Source: JAVBQB01 sp031549265
GTDB lineage: Bacteria > Bacillota > Clostridia > Oscillospirales > JAVBQB01
Assembly: GCA_031549265.1 (NCBI GenBank)
Contig: JAVBQB010000004.1
Coordinates: 55,408 to 119,407, forward strand
Direction: 5' to 3'
DNA: 64,000 nt
Made by a program: the position numbers and the translations under genes. Positions 1-7,114 of the stretch are shown here, piece by piece. The number at the start of each line of letters is the position of its first letter. The stretch's first letter is position 1. The notes under the pieces are model-generated. The model was not told the origin of the DNA and searched no databases. It saw nothing but the letters and a program-made list of their open reading frames with translations.

Positions 1-526
1 TTATAATGCGCGCTTCAAGGTTCTCTGTCTCGTCCATGCCAATCACAGCGCAAAGCGCCGCTCTTGCCTCCGGTACGCCGTTTTCTTTGAGCGCCTTTTG
101 CCAGTTGCAGTCCAATTCGATGGTGAAGCGCCGCGCGGCGTATTCGGAGTATTCCGCAAACAATGCAACGCAGTGCGTCTCAACGAAGAGACTTCCTTTT
201 TCTATGTTATGCGCGTCCATGAAAGCCTTGATCTTCGGGAAAAAGGGATGAGCTTTCACGTCATCTTCTTTTCCGTCTCTTATTTTTAAGCACATACCGC
301 GCAGTTCTGCTAATGCACCATGATAACCCTCGTCCACGATCCACGAGATGTCCGCTGTTGCGTGTATGGCTTTAAGCAAACCCGCCATGTAAGTATCAAG
401 CAGAACACTACTCTCGCCAAGTTCGCTTCGGATTTTTTGAACCAAGCCGATGATTTCCTCCCCAGAACATGTCGCCGTTTCAACGTCACACGAACATCCG
501 TACTCGCTGATTTTTCCTTTGTTCAT
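1..526 (-). CDS. Unidentified protein, C-terminus beyond window edge
   Basis: An open frame on the minus strand starts with ATG at 526 after an AGGAG box (540-536) and stays open for 175 codons to the window edge, so the gene is 3'-truncated here by the window only. The predicted protein begins MNKGKISEYGCSCDVETA and looks soluble and mixed helical, with no signal peptide and several Cys and His near the N-terminus (CSC, then C20). I do not recognise a family. The reading frame is clearly amino-acid-like (balanced composition, no low complexity), whereas the opposite-strand frames are short and Ser/Arg-rich. The AGG of the ribosome binding site overlaps an inverted repeat. Confidence 0.7.
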   Translation of the reverse strand, partial: MNKGKISEYGCSCDVETATCSGEEIIGLVQKIRSELGESSVLLDTYMAGLLKAIHATADISWIVDEGYHGALAELRGMCLKIRDGKEDDVKAHPFFPKIKAFMDAHNIEKGSLFVETHCVALFAEYSEYAARRFTIELDCNWQKALKENGVPEARAALCAVIGMDETENLEARII

Positions 527-537
527 AAACTAGCACT

Positions 538-553
538 CCTAAAATTTTTTAGG
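538..553 (-). promoter_or_regulatory. Inverted repeat overlapping the RBS of the gene at 526
   Basis: CCTAAAA-TT-TTTTAGG forms a 7-bp perfect inverted repeat. On the minus strand its last AGG runs into the AGGAG ribosome binding site that serves the ATG at 526, so a hairpin could mask part of the site. An AT-rich stem this short is weak, so a regulatory role is inference. Confidence 0.3.
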
Positions 554-811
554 AATCCACTGAAAAACACGCGAAGGCGCATTTCGCCCAACCAGCGCTT
601 TCTGTATTTTAGCACATCTTTATGCAAATGCCAAGATGTTCGTGTGCTGCAATAGCCGGTGTCGAGGGGGAGTATTCGCCTTTTCGCAGGGCTGGTGTGT
701 TGCAAAGTGCTGGCCAGCCGCGACTCTTTCGGGTTCCTTGTTATATTTAATAACTCTAAACGCCATAAAAAGTCAAGCGAGTACAAAAAATTTTCGTGAG
801 CAAAAAGCTGG
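554..811. other. Intergenic stretch with no gene seen
   Basis: No convincing reading frame, RNA or terminator was found between the leftmost gene and the small ORF at 812. Open frames here are short, lack ribosome binding sites and have odd composition. Confidence 0.5.
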
Positions 812-1135
812 ATGGCTTACGGAATGCTGAAATGGGACGACAATACGACACCTAATTTCGCTATGCAGTCTCCGACAGCATATATAGATTTCATAAATAC
901 TCCCACAAATAAGGACAGCGGAAAATACAAAACAGCGATTGACGCCGCTCAGAAATGTCTGTCAATGTTTAACTTAATTTGTAACGGCGCACAAGCCACC
1001 CAATCGCCACCGAGCAACACTTCAAGCGCTGATGAATTATTAAAGTACAAAAGCGGAATACACATTTCGAAGATATTCAGCAGAGCAGTTGAGAGGCTAA
1101 TAGTTACAACGAGAAAACCGGCAGGCGCTATTTAG
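812..1135 (+). pseudogene. Possible remnant with a SHOCT-like C-terminus
   Basis: A 107-codon frame whose last ~30 residues resemble the SHOCT tail: SADELLKYKS followed by GIHISKIFSRAVERLI, where the Gly-Ile, Phe and final Leu-Ile fall at SHOCT consensus positions. The segment between the two halves is about four residues shorter than usual. The rest of the protein matches nothing I know, and no ribosome binding site stands in front of the ATG. It may be a decayed small gene or a chance ORF. The next gene also ends in a SHOCT-like tail, which makes a common origin of the two tails conceivable. Confidence 0.3.
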
Positions 1136-1173
1136 GAAAGTGTCTGCCGTTACTAAATGTAATAGTTTTTTCG

Positions 1174-1202
1174 TTGCTTCAGAGGTGCTGATAATATATA
1201 AT
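1174..1202 (+). promoter_or_regulatory. Sigma-A type promoter for the esterase gene
   Basis: TTGCTT (1174-1179), 17-bp spacer, TATAAT (1197-1202), about 45 bp before the esterase start codon. Confidence 0.55.
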
Positions 1203-1247
1203 GTTTTTTCGCGGCAGAACAAATGAATAACGAGGTAATCAGAACCA

Positions 1248-2099
1248 ATGATACATTCTTTCCTGATAGTAGGCCAATCGAATATGGCCGGAAGAGGATT
1301 TCTGAAAGACGTCCCGCCAATTTGCGATGAACGCATAAAAATGCTGAGAAACGGGCGCTGGCAAATCATGACGGAGCCTATTAACTTTGACAGACCGTTT
1401 GCCGGCGTCGGTCTAGCTGCCTCCTTTGCGTCCGCTTGGTGCGATAAACACGAGGACGAGGAAATCGGCCTGATTCCATGCGCTGAAGGCGGCACCAGTC
1501 TCGATGATTGGGCCGTTGGCGGCGCACTGTTTGACCACGCGGTATTTCAGGCAAAGCTTGCGATGCGATGCGGCAGTCTGGACGGCATACTGTGGCATCA
1601 GGGCGAAAACGACTGCTCCCCGGAGGGCTCCAAGCTGTACTGCGGCAAATTCGCAAAAATAGTTGAAGCTTTTCGGCGTGAGCTCGGCGCGCCCGATATA
1701 CCGCTGATAATCGGAGGGCTTGGGGATTATTTGACCGAAGGCCGATACGGTAAATATTTCGCAGATTACATTCTGGTAAATCAGGCGCTTCAGGACTTTG
1801 CGGCGGGCTGTGATAATTGCTGGTTTGTTTCGGCGGCGGGACTTACGGCAAATCAAGACGGCATTCATCTGAATGCGGAATCCCTGCGAAAATTCGGCCT
1901 TCGGTATTTTGAAGCCCTCGACTCACACAGGGATGTATTGGGGTCAATCGGAGACGAAGACGGTGCAATCATGCGTCTTTATGAAAAACCGCTATCAAAA
2001 ACCGCATTGATTACGCTGCTGGAGTGCGAATTTGTCCGGGGAGATATAACTTTAGAAGATTATGATGAACGGATGTCCGGGATAAATGGGCAGGCATAA
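1248..2099 (+). CDS. SGNH/SASA-family carbohydrate acetylesterase with SHOCT-like tail
   Basis: 283-residue predicted cytoplasmic hydrolase of the sialate O-acetylesterase-like (SASA, CE6-type) SGNH superfamily, expected to remove acetyl groups from sugars. Visible blocks are GQSNMAGRG (nucleophile Ser11), GGTSLDDW (81-88), WHQGEND (116-122) and DGIHLN with the Asp204/His207 pair. There is no signal peptide. After the catalytic domain (to ~230) a C-terminal extension, RGDITLEDYDERM (264-276), resembles the SHOCT tail usually found on unrelated small proteins. The start is the first Met before the GQSN block; an AGG lies rather far upstream. The gene is monocistronic, with its own promoter and a strong hairpin downstream. 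The exact substrate is not predictable. Confidence 0.85.
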   Translation: MIHSFLIVGQSNMAGRGFLKDVPPICDERIKMLRNGRWQIMTEPINFDRPFAGVGLAASFASAWCDKHEDEEIGLIPCAEGGTSLDDWAVGGALFDHAVFQAKLAMRCGSLDGILWHQGENDCSPEGSKLYCGKFAKIVEAFRRELGAPDIPLIIGGLGDYLTEGRYGKYFADYILVNQALQDFAAGCDNCWFVSAAGLTANQDGIHLNAESLRKFGLRYFEALDSHRDVLGSIGDEDGAIMRLYEKPLSKTALITLLECEFVRGDITLEDYDERMSGINGQA

Positions 2100-2136
2100 T
2101 GAAGCATGACAGCGACTGTTTTGTGAAATCGCCGTA

Positions 2137-2164
2137 GAGAAAGAGCCCCTCGGGGCTCTTTCTC
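2137..2164. terminator. Bidirectional terminator between convergent genes
   Basis: A 13-bp perfect stem (GAGAAAGAGCCCC / GGGGCTCTTTCTC) with a 2-base loop and A-rich/T-rich flanks. It lies between the stop codons of the converging esterase and HXXEE genes and can serve both. Confidence 0.85.
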
Positions 2165-2175
2165 ATATTTCTTCT

Positions 2176-2871
2176 TTACTTGCTTGGTTTAGTTGTCGTT
2201 GCTTCTACATCTGAGAATTTCTTGAAATACCCTTCATAGTGTCTTTGTTCATAGTTATAAGGAGAATCAATATTTTCAAATATCTTCCCCGGTACGATGA
2301 TGACAAGAATCGCGAACATTATGATACCAGCGACACCCAGGCCCCATCCCAGAGGACTAAGTAGATTATTTAAGCATAATTCATAAATCATAGCAAATCC
2401 AGCCGGAATAAGAATAAACCAACATGTGGCGCTTCCGGGGAAATAGATGGTTTCTTTTCCTTTGCTGCGATACCTTTTCAACATTGATACTCCATAAACT
2501 GTATGAACAATGAACTCAGCCAAACAAAAGAAGCCATAAATAGCCGCCACAACTGGACTCATACCAAAAAACAGGAAACTGATAGCAATAATTAATGCAA
2601 TAACATTTGTACAGTATGCTGACAACTGGTTTAGCGGATAGCGGTCAGGCTTGAGAGAATTTCCAATTACGTTATATCCGTAAGCGAACCCTGATGGCCA
2701 CCTATACTCTTCAAATTGATGTAGTGTTAGTCCAATTACAATAATATGTGCGATTCGATTAATTGCATCCATTTGCTCCCACCTAATAGCTAATGATAGA
2801 ACAGTTGCTATAAATACAAATACGCCAATGTAGAAAAAGCTGAGCGTAAAGACTTTTATACCCTTTATCAT
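2176..2871 (-). CDS. HXXEE-domain membrane protein (copy 2 of tandem pair)
   Basis: 231-residue integral membrane protein with about six hydrophobic segments. It carries the HXXEE signature (HQFEEYRWP, His51, Glu54, Glu55), a DRYPLNQ motif (~76-82) and a second intramembrane His (FIVH), the hallmarks of the HXXEE family, whose function is unknown. The charged residues inside membrane helices suggest a metal-dependent membrane enzyme or transporter, which is inference. It lies 53 bp downstream of a paralogue sharing the same motifs, so the pair arose by tandem duplication and is likely co-transcribed from the divergent promoter near 3630. Base composition is markedly more AT-rich than the housekeeping genes, which fits an acquired block. 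Confidence 0.8.
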   Translation of the reverse strand: MIKGIKVFTLSFFYIGVFVFIATVLSLAIRWEQMDAINRIAHIIVIGLTLHQFEEYRWPSGFAYGYNVIGNSLKPDRYPLNQLSAYCTNVIALIIAISFLFFGMSPVVAAIYGFFCLAEFIVHTVYGVSMLKRYRSKGKETIYFPGSATCWFILIPAGFAMIYELCLNNLLSPLGWGLGVAGIIMFAILVIIVPGKIFENIDSPYNYEQRHYEGYFKKFSDVEATTTKPSK

Positions 2872-2924
2872 AATAATAATCCTCTTGTTAAATTTTGTGT
2901 GTTCTTGTAATTAAAATAATTTGA

Positions 2925-3578
2925 CTACATATTGCGTTTTGCCATTTTTTCCTTTATATGAAATCGTTTCATTTCGACTTTATCAAATACAAATTCTGAA
3001 TCTCTGCTGGCAAGTATTTTGTATGTTAATCCGCCAATAACGCCGCCTGCAATGAATAATGTTAACACAATTCCAAACAGCCAATCTAATCCGCTTACCA
3101 TTCCATTTGTAACAATATAATAGATGTAGTACGCGCCAACTGGAATGTGTAAAAAAATTACTGCTCCAAGCCCCGGATTGTAAAAAGATTTCATTTTTCT
3201 GTTTGTCATAATCCCGTGGACAATGAACTGCGAAAACCCCATTAGCATTGGTGCAAGTCCAAGCCAAATGGTGTTTGGCAAGAAAACAGGAATTAAGTAT
3301 ACAGTATAGGTTACAAGTACGTTCGTCACCATAGCCGAATTTTGGTTCAACGGATATCTATCTGGAATATCACTATTCTGCATAACAATGTTCATAATAG
3401 ATGGTTCACCACCCGGAAAACCATATTCTTCAAATTGATGAACAAGTATTGCAATAAAACTCATAAGTTGTAAGCGCGCAAGCACATTAAAATTATTCCA
3501 AAAGACAATTAAACATGCTATTGCTGCAATTGCCACAATACCTCCTATATTGTACCAGTTTCTTCTTATAAATCTCAT
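2925..3578 (-). CDS. HXXEE-domain membrane protein (copy 1 of tandem pair)
   Basis: 217-residue membrane protein with the HXXEE motif HQFEEYGFP (His47, Glu50, Glu51), DRYPLNQ and FIVHG in the same order as in the neighbouring paralogue. About six transmembrane helices are predicted from hydrophobicity, and a basic C-terminus probably lies in the cytoplasm. It is the first gene of a two-gene minus-strand unit, transcribed from TTGATG-17-TATAAT at 3657-3629. The divergent TetR-family gene 126 bp away is the obvious candidate regulator. The biochemical role of HXXEE proteins is not established; nothing in the sequence fixes a substrate. Confidence 0.8.
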   Translation of the reverse strand: MRFIRRNWYNIGGIVAIAAIACLIVFWNNFNVLARLQLMSFIAILVHQFEEYGFPGGEPSIMNIVMQNSDIPDRYPLNQNSAMVTNVLVTYTVYLIPVFLPNTIWLGLAPMLMGFSQFIVHGIMTNRKMKSFYNPGLGAVIFLHIPVGAYYIYYIVTNGMVSGLDWLFGIVLTLFIAGGVIGGLTYKILASRDSEFVFDKVEMKRFHIKEKMAKRNM

Positions 3579-3596
3579 GTTCTCATCACCTTTATC

Positions 3597-3625
3597 TTCA
3601 ATTATCCAACGTGTTGTGGTATAAT
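3597..3625 (+). promoter_or_regulatory. Promoter for the TetR-family gene
   Basis: TTCAAT (3597-3602), 17-bp spacer, TATAAT (3620-3625). The -10 box is the left arm of the palindrome at 3620-3634, so a protein bound there would block it. Confidence 0.55.
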
Positions 3626-3634
3626 TAAATTATA
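3620..3634. promoter_or_regulatory. Palindromic operator candidate shared by divergent promoters
   Basis: A perfect 15-bp palindrome, TATAATT-A-AATTATA. Its left arm is the -10 box of the rightward promoter and its right arm, read on the other strand, is the -10 box of the leftward promoter. A TetR-family dimer bound here would shut both units at once. Direct binding is inference from position. Confidence 0.55.
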
Positions 3635-3657
3635 GTATATGAACATAAAATCATCAA
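3629..3657 (-). promoter_or_regulatory. Promoter for the HXXEE gene pair
   Basis: Read on the minus strand: TTGATG (3657-3652), 17-bp spacer, TATAAT (3634-3629). The first HXXEE gene starts about 50 bp downstream of the -10 box. Confidence 0.6.
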
Positions 3658-3704
3658 CCGACAATCAGCATTAGAGTGTCGGATTCTTTAGTGAGGTAGA
3701 ATCT

Positions 3705-4274
3705 GTGAAAAAACAACCGGAAATAACAGCCCTAACTCGAAATAATCTAATAACAGCATTTTGGGATTTATATGTAAATAACAGGATTGAGAAAATTTCT
3801 ATAAAGCAGGTTACTGATAAAGCAGGATACAATCGAAGCACATTTTATGAATATTTCACCGATGTTTATGACTTGTTGGAGCAATTAGAAAATAATCTAC
3901 TTCTGTATATCAAGGAACAAATTGCTAATGAGCTTAGAGATAATCCACAAGGCGATACGGCAACAAGCATAGCAAATTTGTATGATTCAAAGGGCGAATA
4001 CCTCAGTGTGCTATTAGGTGATAATGGCGACCCTAATTTTAGGCGGATGCTCAAAGAGACATTGCGCCCAACGCTTTTTCAATCCTACGGATTATCAAAA
4101 GATGATGTTCGAAAAAATTACATTTTTGAATTTGCAATATCAGCAATAATTTCTACCATAACATTTTGGTATCAAAATGAGAAAACCATGCCATCTGACG
4201 AACTTATACAACTAATTCGTTCCATGTTGTTAAAAGGAGTGTATCCTGAATTAACAAGTAATGTTAAAAAGTAA
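3705..4274 (+). CDS. TetR/AcrR-family transcriptional regulator
   Basis: 189-residue regulator. The N-terminal helix-turn-helix is clear: ISIKQVTDKAGYNRSTFYEYF (about residues 26-46) matches the TetR recognition helix, with the characteristic Tyr/Phe pattern. The C-terminal ~130 residues form the helical ligand-binding and dimerisation half, of the type often found in YfiR/DhaS-like clostridial regulators. The GTG start at 3705 is chosen because GAGGT (3693-3697) precedes it at good distance. It is divergent from the HXXEE pair, and the shared palindrome at 3620-3634 suggests that it represses both that pair and itself. The inducer is unknown. AT-rich like its neighbours. Confidence 0.85.
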   Translation: MKKQPEITALTRNNLITAFWDLYVNNRIEKISIKQVTDKAGYNRSTFYEYFTDVYDLLEQLENNLLLYIKEQIANELRDNPQGDTATSIANLYDSKGEYLSVLLGDNGDPNFRRMLKETLRPTLFQSYGLSKDDVRKNYIFEFAISAIISTITFWYQNEKTMPSDELIQLIRSMLLKGVYPELTSNVKK

Positions 4275-4430
4275 CAGCAACGATTTTCAGTTGTGACTGC
4301 TATACACTTTTCTTTCTGTCGGCTTACCACGAGGAAAAAAATATTAAAAATATTTGCATCAAAACTTTTCAGGTTGTGCATTATTACACGATTCATGAAA
4401 ACGGGTGCATTTTCAGCGGGCGGGGGTGTT
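4275..4430. other. Intergenic region without a supported gene
   Basis: Short open frames run through this stretch and the tandem repeat after it in several frames, but none has a ribosome binding site or family resemblance. A lone degenerate copy of the repeat (ATTACACGATTC, from about 4383) lies about 35 bp ahead of the main array. Confidence 0.4.
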
Positions 4431-4514
4431 CATCATTACACGATTCCCCCGCATCATTACACGATACCTTCGCAAAATTACACGATTCCCCAGCATCATT
4501 ACACGATTCCCAAA
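4431..4514. repeat. Four tandem 21-bp repeats
   Basis: Four contiguous 21-bp units start at 4431, 4452, 4473 and 4494, with the consensus CATCATTACACGATTCCCC plus two variable bases. The third unit has a CAAAATTA start and the second reads ATACC for ATTCC. As 21 is a multiple of three, all frames stay open and give apparent 7-residue peptide repeats (e.g. HHYTIPP on plus), which I regard as a by-product. There are no CRISPR-like spacers. Function unknown; it could be a protein-binding array or a dispersed repeat family of this genome. Confidence 0.8.
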
Positions 4515-4619
4515 AAGGCGCGCTAAATTTGCACCCTGCTGGTTCAGCGAAAAAAGCGCGAGATATGTCGTTTAGGCCTCTCAAAAAGGCAGTTATCGCG
4601 TCAAATCACTAATTAAAAA

Positions 4620-4652
4620 GCCGGAACTCATTGCATTGCAATGAGTTCCGGC
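4620..4652 (-). terminator. Rho-independent terminator of tmRNA
   Basis: A perfect 33-base inverted repeat with 16-base arms (GCCGGAACTCATTGCA and its complement), followed on the minus strand by TTTTTAATT. It begins 35 bases past the CCA end of tmRNA. Confidence 0.9.
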
Positions 4653-4687
4653 TGCGCTAATATTGTATCAATACTAACGTCTTACTA

Positions 4688-5045
4688 TGGTGGAGGCGAG
4701 GGGAGTCGAACCCCTGTCCGAAAACGCTTAAACGTAACTTTCTCCGGGCGCAGGCGGTCATTTACATTCCCTTGCTCAACTGTCGGCCGTCAGACTGAAG
4801 AGCTCAGTAGCTTCATTTTACATGCCGCGGGCAAAGCTTACCGCGATCACGTTCACCACTTAATTCACGCCCTGATCCCGGGTCGTGGTCCCCCCGGGCA
4901 GGACGAGGCGGACTTATGCCGCCTGCAGCTGGAAGCTGTTGTTGTTAGTCTTGTTAGTTAATTTATAAATCGCTGTTTTTTGAGTGGAACGCCCCACTGC
5001 CCGCTTATCACGCATCGGCATCCCCGTCGAAACCGGTACGCCCCC
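4688..5045 (-). ncRNA. ssrA: tmRNA (transfer-messenger RNA)
   Basis: A 358-nt RNA gene. The 5' end GGGGGCG pairs with the 3' CGCCTCC to make a 7-bp acceptor stem, followed by an encoded ACCA end. The T-arm GGGGTTCGACTCCCC and the 5' segment GGTTTCGACGGGGAT are diagnostic of tmRNA. The tag reading frame ends at the TAA at 4916-4914 and its C-terminus reads NNNSFQLQAA, keeping the two terminal alanines expected for tail-specific proteolysis but lacking the common ALAA ending. The resume codon is probably AAC or AAG just upstream of TNNN. It rescues stalled ribosomes together with SmpB, encoded 1.4 kb upstream on the same strand. Confidence 0.95.
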
Positions 5046-5058
5046 ATGTGTAAATCCG

Positions 5059-5100
5059 CTCGGAGGTCAGAGGGAAGCTCCGCCACCGTCTTCCTCCGAG
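5059..5100 (-). other. Stem in the tmRNA precursor leader
   Basis: CTCGGAGG (5059-5066) pairs with CCTCCGAG (5093-5100) between the tmRNA promoter and the mature 5' end. No T-tract follows, so it looks like a processing or leader stem rather than a terminator. Confidence 0.4.
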
Positions 5101-5106
5101 CGTTTC

Positions 5107-5135
5107 AGTGTACTTTGTTTTAAGCTGATTGTCAA
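5107..5135 (-). promoter_or_regulatory. Promoter of tmRNA
   Basis: On the minus strand: TTGACA (5135-5130), 17-bp spacer, TACACT (5112-5107). The -35 box overlaps the last codons of the cyclophilin gene. Transcription would start near 5100, leaving a ~55-nt 5' leader to be trimmed. Confidence 0.75.
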
Positions 5136-5659
5136 CCGGGAAGTTTTACCGGGGCGGCAAATGTTTCCCCAAATGTCTCAACCGTTACTTTTTTCATCTT
5201 CTGCTCGGTGTTCGGCCGATCCTGAGAGTTTCTCTGGACTCCGACAATCTCGTCGGCCGTCTCCATTCCCTCCAGAACCTTGCCGAACGCGGCGTACTGC
5301 CCGTCAAGGAATCCGGCGTCAGCAACCGTGATGAAAAACTGGCAGCCCGCCGAATCCGGGTGCTGCGCGCGCGCCATCGAGATTATCCCGCGCTGGTGAC
5401 TGAGATCATTCTGGTCAAATCCATTGCCGGAAAATTCGCCCTTAATATTGTATCCCGGGCCGCCCATGCCGGTTCCGTCCGGATCGCCGCCCTGGATCAT
5501 AAATCCGGGGATCACACGGTGGAATATCGTTCCGTCATAAGCGCCGCTCTGCACCAGCGACACAAAATTGTCAACGGTGCCGGGCGCTTTATCGGGCAAA
5601 AGCTCGATAACAATTTTGCCGCTGTTTTCCATCTCGATTGTAACTACAGGATTCTTCAT
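5132..5659 (-). CDS. Cyclophilin-type peptidyl-prolyl isomerase, cytoplasmic
   Basis: 175-residue cyclophilin that catalyses cis-trans isomerisation of Xaa-Pro bonds. Motifs are FHRVIPGFMIQGGDP (active-site Arg and Phe), the SMARAQHPDSAGCQFFI block and FGKVLEGME. With no signal sequence it is a cytoplasmic folding helper. The length is normal for bacterial PpiB-type enzymes. It starts at an ATG preceded by GAAGGGAG. It follows the lipoprotein cyclophilin by 40 bp, and its 3' end holds the -35 box of tmRNA. The two cyclophilins share layout and probably arose by duplication, one cytoplasmic and one exported. Confidence 0.93.
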   Translation of the reverse strand: MKNPVVTIEMENSGKIVIELLPDKAPGTVDNFVSLVQSGAYDGTIFHRVIPGFMIQGGDPDGTGMGGPGYNIKGEFSGNGFDQNDLSHQRGIISMARAQHPDSAGCQFFITVADAGFLDGQYAAFGKVLEGMETADEIVGVQRNSQDRPNTEQKMKKVTVETFGETFAAPVKLPG

Positions 5660-5699
5660 ATATACTCCCTTCGAATTTGAGAAGTTGATAATTAACGCA

Positions 5700-6464
5700 T
5701 TACTGCATGATCGATTCCGGTTCAGAATATGTTTTGCCTTTAGTATCGACTGTGACTTTCTTCATCACCTGATCGACGGCGGGTTTGCCTGTTCCGTCGC
5801 CGTAGCTCTCCGACCACTCCGCGCCCGCAATGGCGTCAACAACGTCCATTCCCTCGATCACCTTGCCGAAGCCCGCGTAATTCGTGTCCAGAAACGGACT
5901 GTCCGCCGTCATCAGGAAAAACTGAGTGGTCGCGCTGTCCGGATTGTTTGTGCGCGCCATGGAAATCACTCCGCGCGTGTGCTTGAGGTCATTTTGCACG
6001 CCGTTTTGGGAAAACTCGCCTTTGATGGTATAGGGCAGCTCCCTGCCGTCGGCGATTTCACCGCCCTGGATCATGAAATCCGGGCTGACGCGGTGGAACT
6101 TCGATCCGTCAAGAAGTCCGGCGTTTATTACCGAAATAAAATTGTTGACGGTGTTCGGCGCGACATCCGGATAAAGCTCAACGAGAATTTTGCCGCCGCT
6201 CGCCATCTCAATCGTCACAACGGGATTCTCTGGATTGGTTGCGGCGCTGCCGGTCGGTTCTCCGCTCACCGCGGGTGCGCCGGATTCGGGCGCTGCCGTA
6301 TCTGCGGGGGCACTTGTTTCGCTGCTCGTTGCGGGCGCACCGGATTCAGGCGCAATCGCGCCTGTTGGCTCACTCGATTGATCTCCGGCCGGAGGGCTCT
6401 GAGGCGAGCATCCGCACGCCAGTACAAGCATAAATACCATCAATGAAAGCGCAAGTTTTTTCAT
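5700..6464 (-). CDS. Cyclophilin lipoprotein (extracellular peptidyl-prolyl isomerase)
   Basis: 254 residues. A signal peptide ends in a lipobox with VLAC (Cys17 the probable lipidated residue; Cys19 is an alternative). A Ser/Thr/Pro/Ala/Glu-rich linker (about 20-75, with repeated APESGAPA units) tethers a cyclophilin domain (about 78-245) containing FHRVSPDFMIQGGE, SMARTNNPDSATTQFFL and FGKVIEGMD. It should act on proteins folding on the outer face of the membrane. The start overlaps the smpB stop by 4 nt (ATGA), so translation is probably coupled. It differs from its neighbour by signal and linker only. Confidence 0.9.
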   Translation of the reverse strand: MKKLALSLMVFMLVLACGCSPQSPPAGDQSSEPTGAIAPESGAPATSSETSAPADTAAPESGAPAVSGEPTGSAATNPENPVVTIEMASGGKILVELYPDVAPNTVNNFISVINAGLLDGSKFHRVSPDFMIQGGEIADGRELPYTIKGEFSQNGVQNDLKHTRGVISMARTNNPDSATTQFFLMTADSPFLDTNYAGFGKVIEGMDVVDAIAGAEWSESYGDGTGKPAVDQVMKKVTVDTKGKTYSEPESIMQ

Positions 6465-6922
6465 CGTCCATACTCCTTTGCAGCTCTGTCCATTTCGCGT
6501 TTGGCGTCGCGCGCGGCGACGTCGTCGCGTTTGTCATGCAGCTTCTTTCCCTTTGCAAGTCCCAGTTCGACTTTGACCAGACTGTTTTTTAAATAAACCC
6601 GAAGCGGCACTACCGTGTATCCCTGTTGGCTGATAAGCACATGCAGCTTGTTGATTTCGCGCTTGTGCATCAGCAGGCGCCGGATTCGCTCGGGATCTTT
6701 GTTGAATACGTTGCCCTTTTCGTAAGGGCTGATATGCATTCCTCGAACGAACAGCTCTCCGTTCTTGACAACGCAAAACGAATCCTTCAGGCTTGCCCCG
6801 CCTCCGCGAACCGACTTAACCTCGGTGCCGGCAAGCTCTATTCCCGATTCGTACTTTTCCTCGATGAAATAGTCATGCCGCGCCCGCCGGTTTTCGGTCA
6901 GAACTTTTATTCCTTCTTTCAC
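6461..6922 (-). CDS. smpB: SsrA-binding protein SmpB
   Basis: 153-residue OB-fold protein that binds tmRNA and carries it to stalled ribosomes. Family features are ENRRARHDYFIEE at the N-terminus, SGIELAGTEVKSVRGGGASLKDSF, and the basic tail KKLHDKRDDVAARDAKREM that mimics an anticodon stem in the decoding centre. Length is normal (150-160). The GTG start at 6922 is chosen because GGGAGG precedes it at good distance. Its partner tmRNA lies downstream on the same strand, separated by two cyclophilin genes. A promoter sits about 85 bp upstream. Confidence 0.97.
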   Translation of the reverse strand: MKEGIKVLTENRRARHDYFIEEKYESGIELAGTEVKSVRGGGASLKDSFCVVKNGELFVRGMHISPYEKGNVFNKDPERIRRLLMHKREINKLHVLISQQGYTVVPLRVYLKNSLVKVELGLAKGKKLHDKRDDVAARDAKREMDRAAKEYGR

Positions 6923-7006
6923 TCGCCGACCTCCCTTGTCAGCTGCCGGGCATATTTTGGAACCCGACCGCTCAGATTACCGCAGCTTCTTCCGCGACAA
7001 TAACAT

Positions 7007-7035
7007 AGTTTAGCATAAATATGCCATTTTGGCAA
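7007..7035 (-). promoter_or_regulatory. Promoter of smpB unit
   Basis: On the minus strand: TTGCCA (7035-7030), 17-bp spacer, TAAACT (7012-7007). A small inverted repeat TGCCA/TGGCA overlaps the -35 box. Confidence 0.6.
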
Positions 7036-7114
7036 GATTTTGCATATTACAGTTACATTACATTATGCACTCTGGCTCTCGCGAATATTCAACTCTCGAA
7101 ATACTTGCGAACTG

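Noticed and set aside
1097..1495. 132-codon minus-strand ORF over the esterase start
   Set aside because: Antisense to the conserved GQSN block of the esterase; no motif or start signal.
4431..4514. CRISPR array
   Set aside because: The repeats are contiguous with no spacers and no cas genes are near.
4293..4612. Overlapping ORFs in three frames carrying 7-residue repeats
   Set aside because: They exist because a 21-bp repeat keeps all frames open; there is no ribosome binding site or family.
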